From RUG191 sp045642225 (GTDB lineage Bacteria > Bacillota > Clostridia > Lachnospirales > Lachnospiraceae), in the NCBI GenBank assembly GCA_045642225.1, contig JAZUIN010000016.1, positions 51,283 to 115,282 on the forward strand: 64,000 nt of DNA, in the 5' to 3' direction. The translations under genes were made by a program, and so were the position numbers. Below the pieces are notes generated by a model, which searched no databases, was not told the DNA's origin, and worked only from the letters and a program-made list of their open reading frames with translations. This document shows positions 36,500-43,930 of this stretch, in pieces (positions within the stretch are counted from its first letter, which is position 1; each line of letters begins with the position of its first letter).

Positions 36500-37240
36500 A
36501 TGGATACGATAACAAAAAAAGGATTAAATTCAAATCAAATTAAATTTATTGCTATCATTGCAATGACCATTGACCATGTAACATGGCTATTCTATCCTGG
36601 TTGTCAAAAAATCTGGTGGGTAATGCTGTTGCACGTAATAGGGCGATTAACGGCTCCAATTATGTGGTTTTTCATAGCAGAAGGATTTCACTATACTAAA
36701 AATGTTAAGAAGTATATTTTTAGACTGTTTGTGTTTGCTATAATATCTCACTTTGCCTATAATTTTGCAGGCGGAATTCCATTTATTCCAAATGGAATGT
36801 TTAATATGACAAGCGTGATGTGGTCACTTGCGTGGGCAGTTGTTCTTATGCTGATTTTTACAACTGATAAGCTACCACAGTGGATGAAAATCATGTTGAT
36901 TATATTAATATGTTTCATAACATTTCCTTCTGATTGGTCGACAATTGCTGCAATGTGTCCAGTATATTTATATTTGAATCGAAATGATTTTAAAAAGCAG
37001 GCACTCACGATGTTTATCTGGACGCTTATGTACTCGATAGTATATTTCATTTTTATGGATAAAATGTATGGAATTATTCAAATGTGTACTCTATTATCAT
37101 TGCCAATTTTAAAACAATATAATGGAGAGCGTGGAAATTGGAAAGGAATGAAATGGTTTTTCTATCTGTATTATCCAATCCATCTGTTTGTTATAGGGAT
37201 TATTAGAGTATTGATAGGGAATGGCAGTATTTTTCCATAG
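36500..37240 (+). CDS. TraX-family membrane protein
   Basis: The 246-residue protein shows LNSNQIKFIAIIAMTIDHV, the TraX opening, with about eight hydrophobic helices and the ending LFYLYYPIHLFVIGIIRVL-type segment. TraX of F plasmid acetylates pilin. The chromosomal clostridial family is probably an acyltransferase of surface components. ATG 36500 is chosen because GTGGAG lies about 9 bases before it; ATG 36452 and 36491 are alternatives. Confidence 0.8.
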   Translation: MDTITKKGLNSNQIKFIAIIAMTIDHVTWLFYPGCQKIWWVMLLHVIGRLTAPIMWFFIAEGFHYTKNVKKYIFRLFVFAIISHFAYNFAGGIPFIPNGMFNMTSVMWSLAWAVVLMLIFTTDKLPQWMKIMLIILICFITFPSDWSTIAAMCPVYLYLNRNDFKKQALTMFIWTLMYSIVYFIFMDKMYGIIQMCTLLSLPILKQYNGERGNWKGMKWFFYLYYPIHLFVIGIIRVLIGNGSIFP

Positions 37241-37368
37241 ATTGTATTTGTTGATTTGACAAATCCCAGCTTGTCGAGCTGATATGTTAGACAAGAAACT
37301 TGTAATATAATCGATTTAAGACACACAAACAATTTGAGTTTAATATGTAAAGGATATGTATACTACAC

Positions 37369-37397
37369 TTTACATTGCAGCATAATTATGCTACAAT
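37369..37397 (+). promoter_or_regulatory. Promoter/operator of the Phd-RelE type operon
   Basis: TTTACA (37369) and TACAAT (37392) are 17 bases apart. The spacer contains the perfect palindrome AGCATAATTATGCT, a good candidate for antitoxin autoregulation. Confidence 0.65.
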
Positions 37398-37426
37398 CTA
37401 GTATATAGGAAAGCGAGGTGTTTTAT

Positions 37427-37690
37427 ATGCCAACGATTATGCCAATTAGAGATTTGAGAAATACAAGTGAGATTTCAGCACTAGCACATGAAAAGCATGA
37501 ACCTATTTTTATTACAAAAAATGGATATAGTGATTTGGTTGTTATGAGTGCTGAATTATATGATGAGTTTGCAAGAATAAATAAAATAGACCAAGCGATT
37601 TTTGAAGCTGAAAAAGAAGTAGAAGAAGGTGCTGCGCCTATTGATGCTAGAGAAGCAATGGAAAGGTTAAATAAAAAATACTATGGATAA
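37427..37690 (+). CDS. Phd/YefM-family antitoxin
   Basis: ATG 37427 follows GCGAGGTG. The 87-residue protein has IMPIRDLRNTSEISALAH and the segment EPIFITKNGYSDLVVMSAEL, typical of the Phd/YefM DNA-binding fold, then a flexible acidic C-terminus that would wrap the toxin. It overlaps the toxin gene by 8 bp. It probably represses its own promoter at the palindrome 37377-37390. Confidence 0.9.
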   Translation: MPTIMPIRDLRNTSEISALAHEKHEPIFITKNGYSDLVVMSAELYDEFARINKIDQAIFEAEKEVEEGAAPIDAREAMERLNKKYYG

Positions 37691-37985
37691 ATATACTGTA
37701 AGATTATATCCAAGAGCTTATAGTGATATTGATGATATTTATAGTTACATTGCTTTTGATAAATTGTCTCCAGAAAATGCAAGGGGGCAGACAGATAGAA
37801 TATGGAAAGCAATTTTTACGCTCGAGGATTTGCCATTTTCGCATCAGGATAGAGTGGAAGGTCGATATGCTGGAATGGGATATAAGCAACTAGTTATAGA
37901 TAATTATATTGCTATATATAAAATCAACGAAGATGAAAAAGTTGTTGATGTTGTAACGGTTCAATATCAGGGAAGAAACATATAA
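37683..37985 (+). CDS. RelE/ParE-family toxin
   Basis: The 100-residue protein reads YTVRLYPRAYSDIDDIYSYIA, then a helical hairpin and GMGYKQLVIDNYIAIYKINE and VVDVVTVQYQGRNI. This is the RelE/ParE fold, with a C-terminal strand normally close to the active site. Relatives either cleave mRNA in the ribosome or poison gyrase; the sequence cannot separate these. It pairs with the overlapping Phd-type antitoxin. It is the last gene of its islet, just before arm-type repeats at 37986. Confidence 0.85.
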   Translation: MDKYTVRLYPRAYSDIDDIYSYIAFDKLSPENARGQTDRIWKAIFTLEDLPFSHQDRVEGRYAGMGYKQLVIDNYIAIYKINEDEKVVDVVTVQYQGRNI

Positions 37986-38190
37986 TTTCGTGACAACGTT
38001 TTGACAACAGAATATATAGATTCAGTTATAATTAAATCAAAATAGAACGAAAAATAAACGTTTTATTAATGAGAAAATGAGATTTTATCTTAGTTTACAG
38101 GATAAATTATAGAATTCGAGTAGAAAACACAATCCCGCAAAGTCTTTGTTCATGGGCTTTGCGGGAATTTTTTTGCCTTTGTGATACGTT
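37986..38190 (+). repeat. Diverged attachment-like boundary with terminator
   Basis: GTGACAAC and TTGACAACAG at 37990-38010 resemble the arm repeats of the other boundaries. At 38116 TCGAG is followed by CGCAAAG...CTTTGCG (a 9-bp terminator stem at 38134-38142 and 38157-38165), a T-run, then GCCTTTGTGATAC. The order of parts and several words match the guaA-end copy at 43602. The similarity is partial, so this is a proposal. Confidence 0.45.
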
Positions 38191-38213
38191 TTTTGCTAAA
38201 AATAATAATTATA

Positions 38214-38496
38214 TTACTTGACAATAGAAAAATCGAATGATATATTTGTGTTAGCAATTAGCTTACAAGGGAACTTTGTATTCTGTAAGTTAATTATCGA
38301 TTTATTGTCAAGTAAGTAGATATTACTTTTCTTGATAAAAAAGAAAGCACATAAAACCATATATGTTTAATGTGCTTCCAAATGAGTGTGGTATAATCAC
38401 AACTCCGTAGCAAGAGTCATTATATCATACTTTCATTTGGAATGGTGTAAAACTTTATAAAAACTGACCAACACTATTACACCATTTTAGGTCAGT
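38214..38496 (+). other. Non-coding block dense in inverted repeats
   Basis: Four structures follow each other. TTACTTGACAATA (38214) pairs with TATTGTCAAGTAA (ends 38315). AAGCACAT pairs with ATGTGCTT (38345-38377). CCAAATGA pairs with TCATTTGG around a second interrupted stem (38378-38440). AATGGTGTAA (38441-38450) pairs with TTACACCATT (38477-38486), while ACTGACC inside its loop (38463-38469) pairs with GGTCAGT (38490-38496). The last two either form a pseudoknot or exclude each other. It precedes the DUF4417 gene. It could be a regulatory RNA, a replication origin or a miniature element. Confidence 0.5.
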
Positions 38497-38540
38497 GAAA
38501 GGTACCATTGATAATGGCTAATAATTTAAGAGGCCGAAAT

Positions 38541-39188
38541 ATGGATTTTTTTCAGTACGATCTTTATGGAGAGTTATATGCTGGAACGGCTGTAAAAGTA
38601 GGTCGATACGGATTTCCTCAACTTGCGGAGGAAAACTATATTCCGTCAAAGCAAGTGAAACCCTTTAATTATCTATTGTCCACTGATAACTTGAATGAGT
38701 ATTGGATGCATTGTTTTTGTGATGATTATCAATTTGAAAGATTGTGGACAGGATTAGATTTCTATCTACATTTCATATTGAGGCTGCAAGGATTTATTTC
38801 GACAGATTTTAGTTTGTATAGAGATTATAGTGATGATGCACTAATATGGAATTGTTATAGAAATCGTTGTATGGCATATGCGATTCAGCAGGCTGGTGGA
38901 AAAATGATTCCAACGGCTGGTTTTGGTCCTGAAAGAACTTGGGATTGGTGTTTTGATGGTTTGCCTGCGAATTCGTCATTAGCTATTACTACTAATGGAA
39001 CGTTGGATGATCCAGAAGCAAGACGTATATTTGTGGGAGGGGTGGACGCACTTGTATGTTCGAAGCATCCAAAGAATTTAATTGTGTGTGGGAAATATCC
39101 TATTTGGCTTGATACAAAATATCCAGGTGTGAATATTGTTGGTATTCCTAGTTTTTGCCAGCAGTGGCAGAAAAGGAGGGCAGCATAA
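38541..39188 (+). CDS. DUF4417 family protein
   Basis: ATG 38541 is chosen because AAGAGG lies 7 bases ahead. The 215-residue protein has LIPSKQVKPFNYLLS-like and FYLHFILRLQGFISTDFSLY segments and the C-terminal LIVCGKYPIWLDTKYPGVNIVG, typical of DUF4417. This family is common on phages, plasmids and other mobile elements of Firmicutes, and its role is unknown to me. The gene overlaps the next gene at TAATG, so it is coupled to the toxin-like gene. Confidence 0.75.
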   Translation: MDFFQYDLYGELYAGTAVKVGRYGFPQLAEENYIPSKQVKPFNYLLSTDNLNEYWMHCFCDDYQFERLWTGLDFYLHFILRLQGFISTDFSLYRDYSDDALIWNCYRNRCMAYAIQQAGGKMIPTAGFGPERTWDWCFDGLPANSSLAITTNGTLDDPEARRIFVGGVDALVCSKHPKNLIVCGKYPIWLDTKYPGVNIVGIPSFCQQWQKRRAA

Positions 39189-39646
39189 TGGGTGGATATG
39201 GTGGAGCAAGTGGAAGAGGAAAAACAAAGACTTATTATGATACTGGTGGACACAAGGTTAAAGATGCAAATGCAGTAACAGTAGCTGAATATTTTATTGG
39301 AAAAGGAAAATATGTTGCTTTTCTACAAGAAAAACCACCACAAAAAAGATCTGATTTGTCTATAGAGCGTGTTCATACAGAAGTTAAGGGTATGTCCTCA
39401 TTAAGTACTAACAAAGTTGCAAATAACATTAAAGAAGCTTTTGAACAGGTTTCGGCTGATAATAGTCGTTATAGTCCTGAAACGCATAGAGATGGTCAAG
39501 TCGTTATTTTATCTAAATATCCAAACATAAAAACAGCATATAAAACGGTATGGGGAGGATATAGAAAAGCTAAAGGGAAAGGTTATGTTCAAGGTAATGT
39601 GTTATTGATGCATGATGGGAAATTATATAAGATTGGAGGAAAATAG
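39188..39646 (+). CDS. CdiA-CT/tRNA-nuclease-like toxin domain protein
   Basis: The start is ATG 39188, overlapping the DUF4417 stop, with AAAAGGAGG upstream. The 152-residue protein has a glycine-rich opening (GGYGGASGRGKT) and then a compact domain with SDLSIERVHTEVKGMSS and DGQVVILSKYPNIK. This resembles C-terminal nuclease domains of contact-dependent inhibition and polymorphic toxins (tRNA nuclease CdiA-C family). There is no secretion or delivery domain, so it may act inside the cell or be an orphan. The following gene would be its immunity partner. Confidence 0.5.
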   Translation: MGGYGGASGRGKTKTYYDTGGHKVKDANAVTVAEYFIGKGKYVAFLQEKPPQKRSDLSIERVHTEVKGMSSLSTNKVANNIKEAFEQVSADNSRYSPETHRDGQVVILSKYPNIKTAYKTVWGGYRKAKGKGYVQGNVLLMHDGKLYKIGGK

Positions 39647-39647
39647 T

Positions 39648-40163
39648 ATGGCATCATTAAAATGTTCTAAATGCGGAGAAGGAATTCATTATCACTCTTT
39701 GCCTCAGGATATAGAATATATTTATTTTTCGAATGTAGCGTGGGAGGAGATATGCAGTATTAGGTTTGATAAAAATAACAAAGTTATGGATGAATCTGGT
39801 ATATATCCGAAATTGTTTCGCTCAAGCACAATTGAGAATGATTACCCTGGTTATTTTCTCAAAATTTGGAAATGTCCGACTTGTGGGACATTACATGTTT
39901 TTTCTGATAACGGAAACGTAAAAAAAATATTTGTTAGTGATGACAGCGAAAATATTGACGATTATGCAGAAGTTGGTATCGTGTTCGGGGACTATTTATG
40001 GGCTGATGTTACAGATAGGGATATATCAAATGAACAACTGTTATCAGTAAAACCGTCATTTTATGTAAGATTGAGTTCTGATTATTTATTTGTTTCTGAC
40101 GGGTTAGAATTTACAAATTTTGAGAGTTATAAGATGTATTTGCCAGAATGGATGAAGGAATAA
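39648..40163 (+). CDS. Zinc-ribbon protein, possible immunity partner
   Basis: It starts at ATG 39648, one base after the toxin-like stop, behind TTGGAGG. The 171-residue protein has a CSKCG pair near residue 5 and a CPTCG pair near residue 83 that could bind one zinc ion, then an acidic C-terminal half. The acidic character and tight linkage fit an immunity protein for the basic upstream product. No named family is recognised. A terminator follows at 40182. Confidence 0.5.
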   Translation: MASLKCSKCGEGIHYHSLPQDIEYIYFSNVAWEEICSIRFDKNNKVMDESGIYPKLFRSSTIENDYPGYFLKIWKCPTCGTLHVFSDNGNVKKIFVSDDSENIDDYAEVGIVFGDYLWADVTDRDISNEQLLSVKPSFYVRLSSDYLFVSDGLEFTNFESYKMYLPEWMKE

Positions 40164-40181
40164 ATTTGTTAACAAGGATAT

Positions 40182-40213
40182 TTCGCTATGTATAATCATA
40201 GCGAATATTTTTG
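40182..40213 (+). terminator. Terminator after the zinc-ribbon gene
   Basis: TTCGCTATG pairs with CATAGCGAA around a TATAAT loop and is followed by TATTTTTG. Confidence 0.7.
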
Positions 40214-40268
40214 TCATACAATTTATTTACTTAGTACATAAAAAGAAAATGCAGAGGAGGTTACTATT

Positions 40269-40640
40269 ATGAAAGGAAAAGAAACATTTGGTGAATTTAT
40301 AAACAAAAAACGCCTTGAATTAAAGATTTCTATGAGAGATGTTGCAAGTAAGCTGGATATTTCTGCCCCATTTTTAAGTGATGTTGAAAAAGGTAGAAGA
40401 AATCCATTTGAATTCGAAAAACTAACTGTTTTAGCTGAAATATTAAAACTTTCAGAAGATGAAAAAAACAAAATGATGGATTTAGCAGGAGAATCGAGAA
40501 ATACTGTGGCACCAGATTTGCCAGACTATATTAGGGATAAGGATTTTATTAGTGCAGCATTGCGTACTGCAAGAGATCTCGATGCAAGTGAAGAAGAATG
40601 GATGAAGTTTGTTGAAGATTTAAAAAGGAGAAAAGGATAG
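40269..40640 (+). CDS. Xre-family transcriptional regulator
   Basis: The 123-residue protein has a classical helix-turn-helix (SMRDVASKLDISAPFLSDVE, residues about 18-40) with GRRNPFEFEKLTVLAEIL after it. The C-terminal part is helical and acidic. Such Xre proteins are paired with ImmA/IrrE proteases or act as antitoxins. AGAGGAGG lies before ATG. One base separates it from the ImmA-like gene, so it is probably repressed or activated through that protease. Confidence 0.85.
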   Translation: MKGKETFGEFINKKRLELKISMRDVASKLDISAPFLSDVEKGRRNPFEFEKLTVLAEILKLSEDEKNKMMDLAGESRNTVAPDLPDYIRDKDFISAALRTARDLDASEEEWMKFVEDLKRRKG

Positions 40641-40641
40641 C

Positions 40642-41462
40642 ATGATATCTGTTAAGTGTAATCGTAAAAATGATGGCACACCAATATTGAGTGCAAAAGA
40701 TATTGATATAGATGCAGAGCGATTAATTATGGACTTTGATAAGTCCTTATTACAGGGTCCATGTGAGATCCCAGTTGAAACATTTGTGGAATGTTATCAA
40801 GGCTTAACAATTGATTATCAGTTTTTATCTCATTGTGGCGTATATTTGGGTATGATGGTATTTAATGATACTGATAGAATTGCAGTTTATAATCCAGATA
40901 GAGAAGAAGCAGAATACATACATGCTTATGCAGGAACTGTTATCTTGGACAATTCGTTATTTGCTCCAGGACAGGAGCACAGATATCGATTTACGTTAGC
41001 GCATGAAGGTCCTGGTCATGGAATATATCATTACCCATATTTTAAAAGAGATGACAATCAGAGGTCTTTACTAGATTTTGGATTATCAACAGAACAACAT
41101 CCTGAAATAAGATGTAGAATTGTAGAGAATAATGCTGCCCATGAAAAGAAAAAATGCGTACTAGAGATGAGTGGATGGAGTGGCAAGCTAATTATATGGC
41201 TGCAGCATTTCTAATGCCTAAAAGTACTGTTGTTATGAAGATTAATGAATATTGCACTAAAAAGGAAATGAAGTATGGAATGAGTAATAAAGATAGAATT
41301 TACAAATTGGTAGGAATCCTTTCAGATGTTTATAATGTATCAACAGAAACATCTTTTTATAGATTAAAAGGATTAAACTATATTGCTGATAAGGACATGC
41401 AATATAGCCATGGTGAATATTTGTTTTCAGGAATGAAAATGGGTGAATGCAATGGATTTTAA
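40642..41462 (+). pseudogene. ImmA/IrrE-family metallopeptidase, frameshifted
   Basis: The first frame (40642-41214) reads to RFTLAHEGPGHGIYHYP, where the zinc motif has one extra residue relative to HExxH. Around 41147-41152, in a run of six As, the homologous reading moves to another frame that continues with DEWMEWQANYMAAAFLMPKSTV, the standard ImmA C-terminal block, and ends at 41462. A single-base A deletion, a -1 ribosomal shift or a sequencing error would explain it. ImmA-type proteases cleave the neighbouring Xre repressor. Confidence 0.75.
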
Positions 41463-41653
41463 AAAGATCCAACTGTAATTTATGTTACTACCAATAACAT
41501 AAATTATGTAACAAGCTGGGGATACGAATGCCCTCCAAACAAGTAATTACATTGTACTACAACAAGCCGTTGCCGTCAGAGAAAAAATTATGTGTTACAC
41601 AGAAGAGGATATATGTTATTATTTACATAAAGAATGAATAGTATCAAGGGATG

Positions 41654-41692
41654 CGTTTTCGTGATACTAAAATGATACTATTTTTTCTTAAA
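41654..41692 (+). repeat. Arm-type repeats before guaA-end copy 2
   Basis: CGTGATACTAAAATGATACT forms two GATACT repeats, comparable to the GTGACAA repeats at 37986. The spacing to the attachment copy is about 100 bp. The remaining part of 41463-41782 shows no gene. Confidence 0.45.
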
Positions 41693-41782
41693 AATTCAAA
41701 AACACCAAGTGTTCAGGTGAATATAAAAACGAGAACACAGATTTTACAGGGGTTTCACATCAGAAACAGATTTGAAATTACC

Positions 41783-41860
41783 GAGATGGAATAAGTTCCG
41801 ATATCCTCAAACCCTTATACATTAAGGGGTTGGGGATTTTTTTATGCCCTGTGACAACAG
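41783..41860 (+). repeat. guaA-end attachment copy 2
   Basis: It begins GAGATGGAATAAGTTCCG, followed by a stem AAACCCTT-like/AAGGGG, T-run, ATGCCCTGTGACAACAG. It differs from copy 1 at several bases, so it is an older or differently sourced copy. Confidence 0.75.
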
Positions 41861-41862
41861 TA

Positions 41863-42138
41863 TTTGGGGAGAATGAAAAGTTACAATTGTTTGAGGATCA
41901 AAGAATAAGAACTGCTTGGGATGAAGAAAAGGAAGAATGGTACTTTTCGATTGTTGATGTGGTTTGGGCATTGACGGATGCTGCTGATTATAATACTGCG
42001 AGAAAATATTGGAATAAATTGAAACAAAGATTAAAAGAAGAAGGAAATGAACTGGTGACAAATTGTCACCAGTTGAAAATGAAAGCCGCTGATGGTAAGA
42101 GAAGATTATGGAAACGGAAGCAGGTCAACGTGCTGTAG
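41863..42138 (+). pseudogene. Bro-N (phage antirepressor) fragment
   Basis: The frame from about 41863 reads KLQLFEDQRIRTAWDEEKEEWYF, then SIVDVVWALTDA and NYARKYWNKLKQRLKEE-like residues. This is the start of a BRO/antirepressor N-terminal domain found in phages and integrative elements. The protein stops abruptly after KMKAADGKRRL by entering another frame, and there is no C-terminal domain. A normal protein would be over 200 residues. No start with a good ribosome binding site is seen; the frame runs out of the attachment copy. Confidence 0.7.
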
Positions 42139-42248
42139 AGGATGCTATTGATTGTGCTGTTAAGTCTCTTGGAATTGGAAATAACGTCGTAGATGAAGTA
42201 AAAAAATGGAACGAGAAAGTGACATTGTTACCGATGAAAGCATCTTGA
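42108..42248 (+). pseudogene. Small remnant ORF
   Basis: The 46-residue frame includes AIDCAVKSLGIGNNVVDEVK and has no family match that I know. It resembles part of the frame at 33785. It overlaps the end of the Bro-N fragment and is probably the tail of the same or another disrupted gene. Confidence 0.25.
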
Positions 42249-42386
42249 AGATGAGCAGAGGAAGAAGATAGTGAGTGTTTATTATGGTTGACTAAACATG
42301 GTATAATGTTGGAAAAAAATTGAAGATGTAGGGATGGTAAATTCCGATTTCGAAATTGAACAAATATGGTTTATGGAGGAAAAGAT

Positions 42387-42764
42387 ATGTGGTTTTTTAT
42401 TACAATGTTTATATGTAATATATTAATACCTTTGATTATGATAATGGGTGGTTATTTTATGTACAAAAAGCCACCTAAAGAAATAAATAGCGTTGTTGGG
42501 TATAGAACGAAAATGTCCAAAAAAAATATAGATACATGGATGTTTGCACATAATTATTGTGGTAGGTTATGGCTTAAACTTGGAACGGCTTTATTGATTC
42601 CTACCGTTATAGTGCAGATACCTTTTATACATTCAAACGATAATGTGATTGGAACTGTGACACTTATTGTTGAGGCGGTGCAATTGGTACTATTAATAGG
42701 CTCAATTATACCAGTAGAAAAAGCACTTAAGAAGACTTTCGATGAGAATGGTATTAGAAGATAA
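42387..42764 (+). CDS. SdpI-family membrane protein
   Basis: The 125-residue protein starts at ATG 42387 with TGGAGGA upstream. It has three or four hydrophobic helices and the family motif VVGYRTKMSKKN followed by TWMFAHNYCGRLWL. SdpI in Bacillus is the immunity protein against the SdpC cannibalism toxin and also a signalling partner. Many SdpI homologues have no known toxin, and no SdpC-like gene is near. It is the only full gene of the second islet besides the TA pair. Confidence 0.85.
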   Translation: MWFFITMFICNILIPLIMIMGGYFMYKKPPKEINSVVGYRTKMSKKNIDTWMFAHNYCGRLWLKLGTALLIPTVIVQIPFIHSNDNVIGTVTLIVEAVQLVLLIGSIIPVEKALKKTFDENGIRR

Positions 42765-42877
42765 ATTGTAATTTAATTGATTTAAGTCACACAGACAAAT
42801 CCCAGTTTCGTCGAATACAACGGATTAAAAAGAGAAATTAATTTATTGATTAAGAATAGGGAATATATATCAAACAA

Positions 42878-42922
42878 ACTGTAAAGCAAAATATTGACAA
42901 ATGCTTTACAGTGGCGTATTAT
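42878..42922 (+). promoter_or_regulatory. Promoter/operator of the RelB-YoeB-like operon
   Basis: TTGACA (42894) and TATTAT (42917) are 17 bases apart. A perfect inverted repeat, ACTGTAAAGCA (42878) with TGCTTTACAGT (ends 42912), surrounds the -35 box, as expected for antitoxin autorepression. Confidence 0.8.
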
Positions 42923-42945
42923 AAATATGTAAGGAGGTGCTCGAT

Positions 42946-43200
42946 ATGGCACAATCAATGGTTAATTTTAGAATGGATGAAGATTTAAAAAAGAGTATGG
43001 AAGCTACTTGTAAGGAAATGGGACTTTCTATGACGGCAGCATTTACAATGTTTGCAACAAAGGTGGCTCGAGAGAAAAGGATTCCGTTTGAGATAAATGT
43101 AGATCCTTTTTATAGCCAGGAAAATATGGAGCGCTTGAAAAAGGCTGCGGCTGAAATGGATAAAGGATTTGGTACAGTACATGAATTAATGGAGGACTAG
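42946..43200 (+). CDS. RelB/DinJ-family antitoxin
   Basis: ATG 42946 follows AAGGAGGTG. The 84-residue protein has MVNFRMDEDLKKSMEATCKE and MGLSMTAAFTMFATKVA, the ribbon-helix-helix of RelB/DinJ antitoxins, then an acidic tail KKAAAEMDKGFGTVHELM. It should bind the operator at 42878-42912 as a dimer. Six bases separate it from the toxin gene. Confidence 0.9.
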   Translation: MAQSMVNFRMDEDLKKSMEATCKEMGLSMTAAFTMFATKVAREKRIPFEINVDPFYSQENMERLKKAAAEMDKGFGTVHELMED

Positions 43201-43206
43201 TATTAT

Positions 43207-43473
43207 ATGATAAAATCTTGGCATGATGATGCGTGGGAGGATTACGTATATTGGCAAGGTCAAGATAAGAAAACTCTTAAGAAGATTAACAAACTCATAA
43301 ACGACATTGAACGTAATGGTGAGTCAAAAGGTACAGGAAAGCCTGAACCTTTAAAAGAGGACTTATCTGGATGGTGGAGCCGACATATTGATAGTAAAAA
43401 TAGAATTGTGTATCGTATAAGAGATGGTCGATTAGAGATTCTTCAGTGTGGAAGTCACTATAGAGAAAAATAG
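43207..43473 (+). CDS. YoeB/Txe-family mRNA interferase toxin
   Basis: The 88-residue protein contains WHDDAWEDYVYWQGQDKKTL, RNGESKGTGKPEPLKEDLSG, and the conserved C-terminal WSRHIDSKNRIVYRI and LQCGSHY. These match YoeB, a ribosome-dependent mRNA endonuclease; the H and Y near the end are catalytic in that family. It pairs with the preceding RelB/DinJ-type antitoxin, although YefM is the usual YoeB partner. It is the last gene before the next attachment copy. Confidence 0.9.
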   Translation: MIKSWHDDAWEDYVYWQGQDKKTLKKINKLINDIERNGESKGTGKPEPLKEDLSGWWSRHIDSKNRIVYRIRDGRLEILQCGSHYREK

Positions 43474-43601
43474 CTTCTATGCTACATTCGTGATACAAAA
43501 ATCTGTGTAAAATACGTAATGGGTAGAAAATTATTACTAGAAAAGCTCTATTTTATGGGAAAAATTAAATACTAGAATAGGAGAATATGCACTCCTTTAT
43601 C

Positions 43602-43690
43602 GAGATGGAATAATTTCCGACATCCTCAAAGTCTTGTAAATTAAGGCTTTGGGGATTTTTTTTATGCCCTGTGACAACAGTATGACAACA
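43602..43690 (+). repeat. guaA-end attachment copy 3
   Basis: It begins GAGATGGAATAATTTCCGAC and has a stem CAAAGTCTT/AAGGCTTTG with T-run, then ATGCCCTGTGACAACAG and TATGACAACA. Its terminator stem differs from that of copy 1 by compensating changes. Confidence 0.75.
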
Positions 43691-43711
43691 AATTTCTTTT
43701 TTTCTAAAGTC

Positions 43712-43836
43712 TTGTCAATAATTTATTTCATATTTTATTATCTTTTTTTCAAAATTCGTTGGTGGAAATCAGCCAATTTCTATGAAGAACATATTGTAGA
43801 TAAATAATGATTTCCTTTCAAAATTTAATCACACAA
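43712..43836 (+). repeat. ~125-bp islet end sequence, copy 2
   Basis: Almost identical to 33587-33712. It lies about 20-25 bp downstream of the attachment copy in both cases. Confidence 0.8.
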
Positions 43837-43851
43837 GGTGGAAGAATATAT

Positions 43852-43880
43852 TTGACACATAATTTTGCATAGATTATAAT
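43852..43880 (+). promoter_or_regulatory. Promoter of the AbiE operon
   Basis: Perfect TTGACA (43852) and TATAAT (43875) with a 17-base spacer, about 55 bp ahead of the AbiEi start. Confidence 0.85.
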
Positions 43881-43930
43881 ATGCTTAACGAAATAGAAAA
43901 ATAAAATCTAAATCATTAAGAGAAGGAGAG

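Noticed and set aside
38214..38496. Type III toxin-antitoxin (ToxIN-like) RNA antitoxin
   Set aside because: The block has pseudoknot potential but lacks tandem short repeats, and the following protein is DUF4417-like, not a ToxN endoribonuclease.
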